This document shows positions 15,649-22,608 of a DNA stretch of 31,979 nucleotides, piece after piece; positions within the stretch are counted from its first letter, which is position 1, and every line of letters begins with the position of its first letter. The notes under the pieces are model-generated. The model saw only the letters and a list, made by a program, of their open reading frames with translations, made no database searches and was not told the DNA's origin. The stretch is from an uncultured Eggerthella sp. (GTDB lineage Bacteria > Actinomycetota > Coriobacteriia > Coriobacteriales > Eggerthellaceae), in assembly GCA_900547965.1 (NCBI GenBank), contig URJE01000008.1:1-31979 (forward strand), given 5' to 3'. The position numbers were made by a program, and so were the translations under genes.

Positions 15649-18486
15649 ATGGAAGCAAAACAGAATTCCAGTGTTGGTGTATCCACCACCACGCAAACGC
15701 ATCCCAAGCATAAGAGCCATCACGTTCTGCCCTATATGCAAAACCGCGAGCTTTCTTGGCTCGAATTCAACAAGCGCGTACTCGATCAAGGCGAAGACCA
15801 TAACGTCCCCTTGCTCGAACGCCTCACCTTCGTGTCCATCTTCTGCAGCAACTTGCAGGAGTTCTTCATGGTACGCGTTGGTAGCCTTACCGATCTTTCT
15901 TTGGTGAACAAAGACCTGCGCGACAACAAAACGCAGATGACGCCCAACGAACAGCTCCAGGCAATCTACGAACGGTGCCACGAGCTGTACCCGGAGGAAG
16001 AACGCATCTACAACAAGATCATGGGTCAATTGGCCGAATGCGGCATTCGCCAGCTTCAGCCCGAAGATCTTTCTCCCGAACAGGCGGAGTACCTTCGCAA
16101 GCACTTGAAAGAACGCGTTGTTCCCTACCTTTCGCCGCAGATCATCAATTCTCGCCACCCCTTCCCTCACCTGGAAAATGGCGCGCTGTACGTTCTTGCG
16201 CGTCTGGTAAGCGACGAAGAAGCCGGCGAAAAGTCCAAAGCAGCTGAAAGCAAGGGCAAGAAGAAGGGCAAGAACATTGGCGCCGACGATGCCACGTTCG
16301 GCCTTATTCCGCTGCCCCATCAGGCAAAGCGAGTAATCAAGCTGCCTGGTGAAGGCACTCAGTACATCCTTCTGGAAAACGCCATCAAGACCATCGTTGA
16401 TGAAGTGTTCTCCATGTACACCACCAAGCGCGCTAGCGTTATCTGCGTAACGCGCAACGCCGATATCGACCCGAACGACGGCACCGAAGAAGATCTTGAT
16501 TACGACTATCGCGAGCACATGAAGCGCATGCTGAAAAAACGTGCACGTCTAGCTCCTGTTCGCTTGGAAACCGATACGCCCCTTTCTTCCGCTACGGAAA
16601 AGTTCCTTCTGAAGCGCCTCGATCTGAAGCCCTGCCAGAGCTACGTTACCAGCGTTCCGCTCGATATGGGCTACGCCTGGGGTCTTTCTAGCATGATCGA
16701 TTCCGAGCTAGCACGCGACATCACCAACGAACCGTTCACGCCGCAATGGCCAGCATGCTTTGACAAGAAGCGACCCATCATGGAACAAGTAGCCGAGCGC
16801 GATGCTCTGCTTATGTATCCCTATGAAAGCATGGATCCGTTCATCAGCCTGCTCCGCGAAGCGGCAAACGATCCTTCGGTATTCTCGATCAAGATCACGC
16901 TGTATCGCCTTGCCAGCCAGTCCCACCTGGCAGAAGCCTTGGTAACCGCAGCAGAAAACGGCAAGGAAGTTACCGCACTGTTCGAGCTGCGCGCCCGCTT
17001 CGACGAATCCAACAACATCGAATGGTCACAGCGCTTCGAGCAGGCTGGAGCCAACGTTATCTACGGCTTCCACGACTTCAAGGTTCACTCGAAGATCTGC
17101 ACCATTGCACGCCACACCGAAAACGGCATCCAGTACATTACCCAGCTCGGCACGGGCAACTACAACGAGAAAACCTCGAGGCTCTACACCGACTTCAGCT
17201 TCATCACCACCGATGAAGGCATCGGCAAGGATGCCGCAGAGTTCTTCCGCAACATGAGCTTGGAAAACGCTTCCGACGGATACCAGAAGCTTTCGGTTGC
17301 TCCGCTGCAGATCAAGCCGATGATTCTCCACAAGATCGATGAACAGATCGCCCTTGCTAAAGCCGGCAAGCCCAACGGTCTGTCGTTCAAGACCAATTCC
17401 ATCACCGACAAGGACATCATCGACAAAATTGCCGAAGCCTCCCAGGCTGGCGTTAAAACCACGTTGTTCGTTCGCGGCATTTCGTGTTTGGTTCCCGGTG
17501 TTGAAGGCTATACCGAAAACGTTGAAGTAGTTTCCATCGTTGGCCGTTTGTTGGAGCACAGCCGCATCTACGGATTCGGTCCGCGCGATAATCGCGAGCT
17601 CTATCTCTCTAGCGCCGACCTGATGACGCGCAACATGGAAAAGCGCGTAGAAATCGCTTGGCCCATCTATGACCCCGAGCTGAAGGAACGCGTTAACGAG
17701 TATCTGGACATCTCGCTTTCCGACACCGCCAAACTGCGCATGCTGAAAAGCGATTTGGAATACACCCCGCTCGAATTCTTCTGCAGCGAAAATGCCGACG
17801 GAAGCACCGAATCGTTCGATTCTCAGACTTACCTTATTCAAAAGGCACGCGATGATTACCGCCATGCCACCGAACAGCGCGAAGAAGAAGAGGCACGCCG
17901 AGCCGAGCTCGCTCGAATCGAGCGCATGAAGGCAGCCGAAGAAGAGGAGCGCAAAGCTCGCGAGGAAGCCAAGGCAAAGGAAGCTGCCGAAGAAGCATGC
18001 AGAAAAGCTGCAGCGGAAGCTGCGGAGCTGAAAGCGAAGGCCGAAGCTGAAGCAAAGGCAAAGGCCGAGGCGGAAGCTGAGCTTGCTGCCCTGAAGAAGG
18101 CCCAGGAAGAAGCAGAGGCTGCCGCGCTGAAGGCAAAAGCCGAAGCGGAAGCAAAAGCAAGAGCCGAAGCTGAAGCAGAACTTGCTGCTCTGAAAAAAGC
18201 ACAGCAAGAAGCCGAGGCTCAGCGAATTGCCGCCGAAAAGGCCGCGGAACAAGCCGAGATCAACATTCCTCGTGGCCTCGAGGAAATTGAGCCTGGTGTT
18301 GCAGGACCCGCTACCAACACCGCCGAGGTAAATGCGCAAAAGGTCGACGCTACGCCCATCGAGCTTTCCCCTTCCCTGGAAAGGAAAGTCGAAGAAGCGG
18401 CCGACAAAGCTGCTATTCAACTGGTGCCGAAGAAGGCCAGCCTGTGGCAGCGCATCAAATTCCTGTTCACCGGCAGGCTCGACTAG
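15649..18486 (+). CDS. ppk1: Polyphosphate kinase 1 with long coiled-coil tail
   Basis: Reversibly polymerises the gamma-phosphate of ATP into polyphosphate. 945 residues against about 690-740 for ordinary PPK1. The core (about 25-730) has the N-terminal NRELSWLEFNKRVLDQ, the catalytic His480 in HDFKVHSK (E. coli His435) and His637 in LLEHSRIYGFG (E. coli His592); their 157-residue spacing equals that in E. coli. A roughly 210-residue extension follows: a Glu/Arg/Ala/Lys-rich predicted coiled coil (about 735-865) including two tandem 33-residue repeats, an acidic/Pro linker, and a basic-hydrophobic end (LWQRIKFLFTGRL) resembling an amphipathic membrane-binding helix. AGAGGGGA precedes the ATG. 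A bidirectional terminator follows. Confidence 0.95.
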   Translation: MEAKQNSSVGVSTTTQTHPKHKSHHVLPYMQNRELSWLEFNKRVLDQGEDHNVPLLERLTFVSIFCSNLQEFFMVRVGSLTDLSLVNKDLRDNKTQMTPNEQLQAIYERCHELYPEEERIYNKIMGQLAECGIRQLQPEDLSPEQAEYLRKHLKERVVPYLSPQIINSRHPFPHLENGALYVLARLVSDEEAGEKSKAAESKGKKKGKNIGADDATFGLIPLPHQAKRVIKLPGEGTQYILLENAIKTIVDEVFSMYTTKRASVICVTRNADIDPNDGTEEDLDYDYREHMKRMLKKRARLAPVRLETDTPLSSATEKFLLKRLDLKPCQSYVTSVPLDMGYAWGLSSMIDSELARDITNEPFTPQWPACFDKKRPIMEQVAERDALLMYPYESMDPFISLLREAANDPSVFSIKITLYRLASQSHLAEALVTAAENGKEVTALFELRARFDESNNIEWSQRFEQAGANVIYGFHDFKVHSKICTIARHTENGIQYITQLGTGNYNEKTSRLYTDFSFITTDEGIGKDAAEFFRNMSLENASDGYQKLSVAPLQIKPMILHKIDEQIALAKAGKPNGLSFKTNSITDKDIIDKIAEASQAGVKTTLFVRGISCLVPGVEGYTENVEVVSIVGRLLEHSRIYGFGPRDNRELYLSSADLMTRNMEKRVEIAWPIYDPELKERVNEYLDISLSDTAKLRMLKSDLEYTPLEFFCSENADGSTESFDSQTYLIQKARDDYRHATEQREEEEARRAELARIERMKAAEEEERKAREEAKAKEAAEEACRKAAAEAAELKAKAEAEAKAKAEAEAELAALKKAQEEAEAAALKAKAEAEAKARAEAEAELAALKKAQQEAEAQRIAAEKAAEQAEINIPRGLEEIEPGVAGPATNTAEVNAQKVDATPIELSPSLERKVEEAADKAAIQLVPKKASLWQRIKFLFTGRLD
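18028..18225 (+). repeat. Two tandem 99-bp repeats inside ppk1
   Basis: Two adjacent 33-codon units (18028-18126 and 18127-18225; residues 794-826 and 827-859) encode nearly identical Leu-Lys-Ala-Lys-Ala-Glu-rich segments, each ending in LAALKKAQ plus an EEAEA-type stretch. At the DNA level the copies differ mainly at third positions, so the duplication is not very recent or is kept by selection. Confidence 0.85.
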
Positions 18487-18548
18487 CAGCAAAACCGAAA
18501 GGCAGGTTTAGAAAGATAAACCCCTTTCGATGTATCAGTTAAGATGCA

Positions 18549-18583
18549 AAAGCCCCCTGATTCGCAATGAATCAGGGGGCTTT
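18549..18583. terminator. Bidirectional terminator between ppk1 and the helicase gene
   Basis: A perfect 15-bp stem (18549-18563 with 18569-18583) around a 5-nt loop. It is followed by TTTGTTGTTG on the plus strand and TTTTGCATC on the minus strand. It serves ppk1 (plus) and plausibly the convergent helicase gene (minus). Confidence 0.9.
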
Positions 18584-18672
18584 GTTGTTGGTGCATGCTA
18601 GTTGTGCTCAATAGCCTCAAACAACTGCGACAGCCTCGCGGCCACGAACGGACATGCGCGCTTCCAGAGGGG

Positions 18673-18710
18673 GGCATTCACTTCCGTCCTAGGCGTTCGC
18701 TTCCGTCCCA
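18673..18710. repeat. Pair of 19-bp direct repeats downstream of the helicase gene
   Basis: Two head-to-tail units (18673-18691 and 18692-18710) share the form GGCrTTCrCTTCCGTCC with 15 of 17 core matches. They lie 18-55 bp past the helicase stop. Function unknown; they may be paired protein-binding sites or the remains of a repeat element. Confidence 0.45.
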
Positions 18711-18727
18711 TAAAGGGATAGACAATG

Positions 18728-20410
18728 CTATTGGCTGTTGCGCCTTCCGCGATGGTTTTTCGCTCCCTGGGAACGCTTACGTTTTCCAGGCTTAGGCGTT
18801 TGACGAACACCGGAAGAACGCACACCAGGCCTGAACGCAGCTGGCACTTCTTCAGTGCTTCGCTCAGAATTGCGTCGCTTGCCATTGCCGCCATTCGAAC
18901 GCTTTCGGTCGGAAGAGCGAACGGCATTCTTGCGCGAAGGCTTTGCTTGCTGTTTTTTGTCTTGGCTACGGCCAGCGCCTTGGTTACGCTTGCCATTGCG
19001 GCCACGGCCAGCAGAAGAGGAGCGATTTGAAGGCCGTTCATTGCCCCCGGAAGCTCCCTCGGACCTATCCCGACTTGCCTCGCTGCTTGCTTGAGCCTGC
19101 TTCGATGCCGCCTTCTTTTCACGAGCCTTGCGACGCTTCTTCTTGGCCTTTTTGCCAGGCACCTTTGAAGCAGGAACACGATCAGGGTCGATGAACACAG
19201 GGTTTTCGCCCAGTTCAAGGCCTTCAGTGTCGAAAAGATCTACCGTTTTGCCCATCAACGCCTCAATGTCGTTGAACTCATCGAAATCCTGCTCGGTAAC
19301 GAACGTGAGCGACCAGCCAACATCGCCACCGCGACCCGTACGGCCAATACGATGGATGTAGTCGACGGGATCTTCAGGTACGTCGAAGTTAACCACGTAG
19401 TTAACATCGGCGATGTCGATTCCGCGGGCCAATACATCAGTTGCAACCAGAACGTCCACTTCACCGGCACTGAACGAACGCAAGGCACGCTCACGTTGGT
19501 TCTGGGTACGATCGCCATGGATAACTGCGCATGTGATGTTTGCCTTCACCAAACGACGGCGGCAGGCATCAGCGCGATGCTTGGTGCGCGTGAAAACGAT
19601 AACGCGCTCGGAACCTGCCTTTTTCAGCACTTGAGCCAATAGCGCATTCTTTGCTTCTAAGGAAACGGGGAGTGCGTACTGCTCTACGGTATCTGCCGTA
19701 GAGGTTACTGGCGCAACCTCGATACGGGCAGGGGTTTTCACTAAATCGGTGATGGATCCAACTTTGCTCTCGTCGAGAGTTGCAGAGAACAACAACGTCT
19801 GACGCTGTTCGGGGGTTGCAGCCACAATGGTGCGAATGGCAGGCAAAAAGCCCATGTCGAGCATGCGGTCTGCCTCATCGAGAACAAGAACCTGAACCTG
19901 ATCGAGCGAGCAGGCCCCCTGCTCCATCAGATCGATCAAGCGGCCAGGGGTGGCAATAAGGATATCGCAGCCTTGCTTCAGGGCATTACGCTGAGGGCCG
20001 TAACCCAAGCCACCAACAACCGTGACCGAAGAATGGCCCGTATGTTTGGCAACGGTACGGCAAACCGATTCGATTTGCTGAGCAAGCTCGCGGGTGGGCG
20101 TAACAACCAGAAGGTACGGACCACACCCCAGGCTGCGACCGCGAACACGGCGCTTTTCACCATGTGTCAGGTTGTTCATAGCTGGCAAAAGGAATGCTGC
20201 CGTTTTGCCCGTGCCCGTTTGCGCGGCGGCAAGCACGTCGCGTCCCTCGAGCACTTGGGGAATTGCCCCTGCTTGAACAGGAGTCGGAGCGGTGTAGCCC
20301 AATTCTTCTACCGCGCTCATTATCTCTTGGTTAAGCCCAAGGGCATCAAAACTCGTGGAATCTGGTTCCTGAGCCATATCTTGCTTTTCCTGCGTTGCGT
20401 TTGCAGTCAT
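18728..20410 (-). CDS. DEAD-box RNA helicase with basic C-terminal tail
   Basis: ATP-dependent RNA unwinding enzyme, probably acting in ribosome assembly or RNA turnover. 560 residues. Motifs in order: Q-motif region FDALGLNQEIMSAVEELGYTAPTPVQ (split here by GL/NQ context), Walker A AQTGTGKT (63-70), PTRELAQQ, TPGRLIDL, DEAD (178-181), SAT (209-211), ARGIDIADVNYVVNFD and HRIGRTGRGG. From about residue 430 the protein is a low-complexity Lys/Arg/Ser/Gly tail, typical of RNA-binding extensions. The ATG at 20410 has only a weak ribosome site; a second ATG at 20377, with AGGA upstream, is an alternative start. A T7-tailed hairpin lies 66 bp upstream. Confidence 0.93.
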   Translation of the reverse strand: MTANATQEKQDMAQEPDSTSFDALGLNQEIMSAVEELGYTAPTPVQAGAIPQVLEGRDVLAAAQTGTGKTAAFLLPAMNNLTHGEKRRVRGRSLGCGPYLLVVTPTRELAQQIESVCRTVAKHTGHSSVTVVGGLGYGPQRNALKQGCDILIATPGRLIDLMEQGACSLDQVQVLVLDEADRMLDMGFLPAIRTIVAATPEQRQTLLFSATLDESKVGSITDLVKTPARIEVAPVTSTADTVEQYALPVSLEAKNALLAQVLKKAGSERVIVFTRTKHRADACRRRLVKANITCAVIHGDRTQNQRERALRSFSAGEVDVLVATDVLARGIDIADVNYVVNFDVPEDPVDYIHRIGRTGRGGDVGWSLTFVTEQDFDEFNDIEALMGKTVDLFDTEGLELGENPVFIDPDRVPASKVPGKKAKKKRRKAREKKAASKQAQASSEASRDRSEGASGGNERPSNRSSSAGRGRNGKRNQGAGRSQDKKQQAKPSRKNAVRSSDRKRSNGGNGKRRNSERSTEEVPAAFRPGVRSSGVRQTPKPGKRKRSQGAKNHRGRRNSQ

Positions 20411-20476
20411 AAATCACATTTCCATTCTTCAGCGCCGCATATGCAGAAAAGCATCGAGCGCCACACATAAAAAAAT

Positions 20477-20493
20477 CCCCGCCATGGGCGAGG
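20477..20493 (-). terminator. Hairpin plus T-run upstream of the helicase gene
   Basis: CCTCGCC/GGCGGGG on the minus strand (one G-T wobble, 3-nt loop), followed at once by ATTTTTTT (20469-20476). It stands between the asd terminator and the helicase start. It is either a second asd terminator or a transcription attenuator in the helicase leader. Confidence 0.7.
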
Positions 20494-20541
20494 CTGAACA
20501 ATCTTTTCAAGGATACCTTACGTTGCTTGGATCCCATAATA

Positions 20542-20575
20542 AGACGGGCGGGAGTTTTCATTCTCCCGCCCGTCT
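20542..20575 (-). terminator. Terminator after asd
   Basis: A perfect 13-bp G+C-rich stem (20542-20554 with 20563-20575) and an 8-nt loop; on the minus strand it is followed by TATTATGGG. It lies 24 bp past the asd stop. The T-run is weak, but a second hairpin with a strong T-run follows at 20477-20493. Confidence 0.75.
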
Positions 20576-20599
20576 ACACATATATGCAGATAATCAGCG

Positions 20600-21640
20600 T
20601 TACGGAAGCAGCAACTGGGCAATCTGAACGGCATTGAGTGCCGCGCCCTTGCGAATCTGGTCGGCAACGTTCCAGAATGCCAAACCGTTTTCAACGGAAG
20701 GATCCTTGCGCAAGCGGCCAACAAACGCACCGTTGGTGCCTGCAAGCAGGCCAGGCATGGGATACAAGCTGTTAGCAGGATCATCCATTACAGTAATGCC
20801 CGGAGCAGCCTCGAGTGCAGCGCGAGCCTCTTCCACCGTTACCGGGCCCTCGAATTCAACGTTGATGGATTCACCATGGCAACGAAGAACAGGTACGCGG
20901 ACGCAGGTTGCAGCAACCTGGATATCGTCATCACCCATGATCTTCTTGGTCTCGACAACCATCTTCCACTCTTCCTTGGTGGAATCGTCTTCCAAGAACT
21001 TGTCGATGTGGGGAATGCAGTTGAAGGCAATCTGATGGGCGAAAGCGTCAACAGTAAGCTCTTCGCCATTCAGGAACTGCTGAGTCTGCGCATACAGCTC
21101 CTGCATCGCCTTAGCGCCTGCGCCCGATGCAGCCTGATAGGTGGAAACAACCACGCGCTTAATGGGAGAAATATCATAGAGCGGCTTCAAGGCTGCAACC
21201 ATCTGGATGGTAGAACAGTTGGGGTTGGCAATAACGCCGTTATGCCAAGCAACGTCCTGAGGGTTAACCTCGGGAACAACCAGTGGCACGTCTTCGTCCA
21301 TGCGGAAGGCACTGGAATTGTCGATCATAACGGCACCGGCGTCTACGACAGCCTGGCGCATTTCCTTGGAAACGCCTGCACCTGCGCTGAACAGCGCGAT
21401 ATCGACGCCCTGGAAAGATTCGGGAGTCATCTCCTGAACGGTAAGTTCACCTGCAGGAACCTGACCGCAACCCTTAAAAGGAAGCTTCTTACCCGCAGAA
21501 CGCTTTGAGGCAAGTGCACGAATCTCACTTGCGGGAAAGTCGAGATCGTGAAGAACCTCGAGGAATTCGTTGCCAACAGCGCCCGTGGCGCCCGCTACAG
21601 CAACAACCGGATTTGCGGGGATTTCCTTCGTCCAAGCCAT
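20600..21640 (-). CDS. asd: Aspartate-semialdehyde dehydrogenase
   Basis: NADPH-dependent reduction of aspartyl phosphate to aspartate semialdehyde, the branch point to lysine/diaminopimelate, threonine and methionine. 346 residues. Motifs: VAVAGATGAVGNEFLEVL nucleotide-binding loop, LFSAGAGVS, DNSSAFRMDEDVPLVVPEVN, the catalytic cysteine in IANPNCSTIQM, and the active-site helix region AASGAGAKAMQEL. AAGGAG precedes the ATG. It shares the pathway with lysC, which is about 1 kb upstream on the same strand but separated by a plus-strand gene and terminators, so the two are transcribed separately. Confidence 0.97.
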   Translation of the reverse strand: MAWTKEIPANPVVAVAGATGAVGNEFLEVLHDLDFPASEIRALASKRSAGKKLPFKGCGQVPAGELTVQEMTPESFQGVDIALFSAGAGVSKEMRQAVVDAGAVMIDNSSAFRMDEDVPLVVPEVNPQDVAWHNGVIANPNCSTIQMVAALKPLYDISPIKRVVVSTYQAASGAGAKAMQELYAQTQQFLNGEELTVDAFAHQIAFNCIPHIDKFLEDDSTKEEWKMVVETKKIMGDDDIQVAATCVRVPVLRCHGESINVEFEGPVTVEEARAALEAAPGITVMDDPANSLYPMPGLLAGTNGAFVGRLRKDPSVENGLAFWNVADQIRKGAALNAVQIAQLLLP

Positions 21641-21929
21641 TGAAGCTCCTTTTCATCGTGTACTTGGAAGAAGATGATACTACTCACCCTTAGTTGCACT
21701 GCATAAACTTAACATTCGGCGCAAAAAACAGCCTTGAACGGGTTGCGGGGAGCGAATTGCAGTTCAGCTCAAGGAAAGCCAATAATCGAAATGGCAGCGA
21801 GCCTCATGCAAACCGAGGCTTTCGTCTTCCCTTTCAGCAAAAAAACCGCTGATGATAAGGTTATGGCGAATTTATACATTACAATGTGTTTGTCCAAAAA
21901 ACTATTATCCCTAAGCGAGAGGATCTACA
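21641..21929. other. Divergent intergenic region between asd and the zinc-ribbon gene
   Basis: 289 bp carrying the start regions of both genes. AT-rich hexamers TATACA (21872-21877) and TACAAT (21879-21884) lie about 50 bp before the zinc-ribbon ATG without a clear -35. A small stem (AGCCTC...GAGGCT, around 21803-21825) followed by a pyrimidine-rich stretch on the plus strand has no gene to terminate. The frame across it (to 21952) shows no protein features. No riboswitch was recognised. Confidence 0.4.
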
Positions 21930-22400
21930 ATGTTCTGCCCTCAATGCGGTAAAGAAAACGTTGACGGAGCACAGTTCTGCGTTCAGTGCGGCAATGCCCT
22001 AAAGCAGGCTGACGAAACCCCCGCCGCTCAGCCTCAGCAGCAAACGGCAAGCGCTCCCGTTCCGCCGCCCGCACCCAGCCAGCAACCTCAGCAGCCTGTA
22101 TATCAGCAGCCCGCAGTACCCGTTCAGCCTCAGCCCGTTCCTGCTCAGGCAGCAACCTACCCCATGACCAAGCAGGACGAAACCCTCCGTTTGATCAACT
22201 TCATTCTGTGCATTCTGAGCTGTATCGCCATTTGCTGGGCGGTTATTCCGCTGGCATGGGCAATTCCCATGACTGTACACAGCTGGGGCATTTACAAGGG
22301 CACCAAACCCAACACCACCGCCTTTGGTGTATGCACCCTGATCTTCGTTAACATCATCGGTGGTATCCTGCTTCTCGTCTCCAACAAGGACGACAAGTAA
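21930..22400 (+). CDS. Zinc-ribbon membrane protein with Pro/Gln linker
   Basis: 156 residues, function unknown. The N-terminus is a zinc ribbon with paired CxxC knuckles (Cys3/Cys6 and Cys17/Cys20). A Pro/Gln/Ala-rich linker (about 25-78) leads to two hydrophobic segments: one around 87-116 with four cysteines or polar breaks, and one around 128-150, joined by a short WGIYKGTKPNTT loop. A short charged end (NKDDK) follows. GAGAGG precedes the ATG at a good distance, and a strong terminator follows the stop. It stands alone on the plus strand between asd and lysC. The zinc-ribbon plus two-helix plan is common in Gram-positive bacteria; no activity can be inferred. Confidence 0.85.
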   Translation: MFCPQCGKENVDGAQFCVQCGNALKQADETPAAQPQQQTASAPVPPPAPSQQPQQPVYQQPAVPVQPQPVPAQAATYPMTKQDETLRLINFILCILSCIAICWAVIPLAWAIPMTVHSWGIYKGTKPNTTAFGVCTLIFVNIIGGILLLVSNKDDK

Positions 22401-22421
22401 ACACACATTTAGCCGCAAACC

Positions 22422-22455
22422 AAACGAGCCCCATTCAAACGAATGGGGCTCGTTT
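22422..22455 (+). terminator. Terminator after the zinc-ribbon gene
   Basis: A perfect 15-bp stem (22422-22436 with 22441-22455) and a 4-nt loop, followed by TTT so that six Ts run from the stem end. It lies 21 bp past the stop codon. It is directly followed by the second REP-like region. Confidence 0.92.
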
Positions 22456-22457
22456 TT

Positions 22458-22608
22458 TGTCCCCTAACCCCGTTTTTAGCGGGAATATAGGGACAGGTCC
22501 TTGTATCTCCGCTAAAAAGGCCTCGCTTGCGGCAAAATGCGCAAGCGAGGCCTTACTTCTGTGCCCAATAGCTAGGTGGAAAAATAGGGCCTGTTTCTAT
22601 AGTCCCAG
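22458..22608. repeat. REP-like region, copy 2
   Basis: The exact core GGGACAGGTCC of copy 1 recurs at 22490-22500. It is nested in stems: TGTCCC (22458-22463) with GGGACA (22490-22495) enclosing CCCG/CGGG, and TTTTTAGCGG (22473-22482) with CCGCTAAAAA (22509-22518). A diverged inverted relative (GGGACTATAG ... ACAGGCCC on the minus strand, 22588-22606) lies against the lysC stop. The lysC terminator sits in the middle, so element and terminator are interleaved. Confidence 0.6.
22517..22554 (-). terminator. Terminator after lysC
   Basis: A perfect 15-bp stem (22517-22531 with 22540-22554), 8-nt loop, followed on the minus strand by a T-run (complement of 22514-22518). It lies 55 bp past the lysC stop, inside the REP-like region. 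Confidence 0.88.

Noticed and set aside
18028..18225. CRISPR-like tandem repeat
   Set aside because: The two 99-bp units are in-frame coding repeats of the PPK1 tail without spacers.
17026..18492. 488-codon minus-strand frame opposite the ppk1 tail
   Set aside because: The Leu/Cys/Phe/Gly-rich translation is simply the reverse complement of the Ala/Glu/Lys repeats of PPK1.
18598..19218. 206-codon minus-strand frame overlapping the helicase C-terminus
   Set aside because: It is mostly the helicase tail in another frame. Only the last 38 codons lie outside the helicase gene and no ribosome site precedes them; kept only as a remark under the 19-bp repeats.
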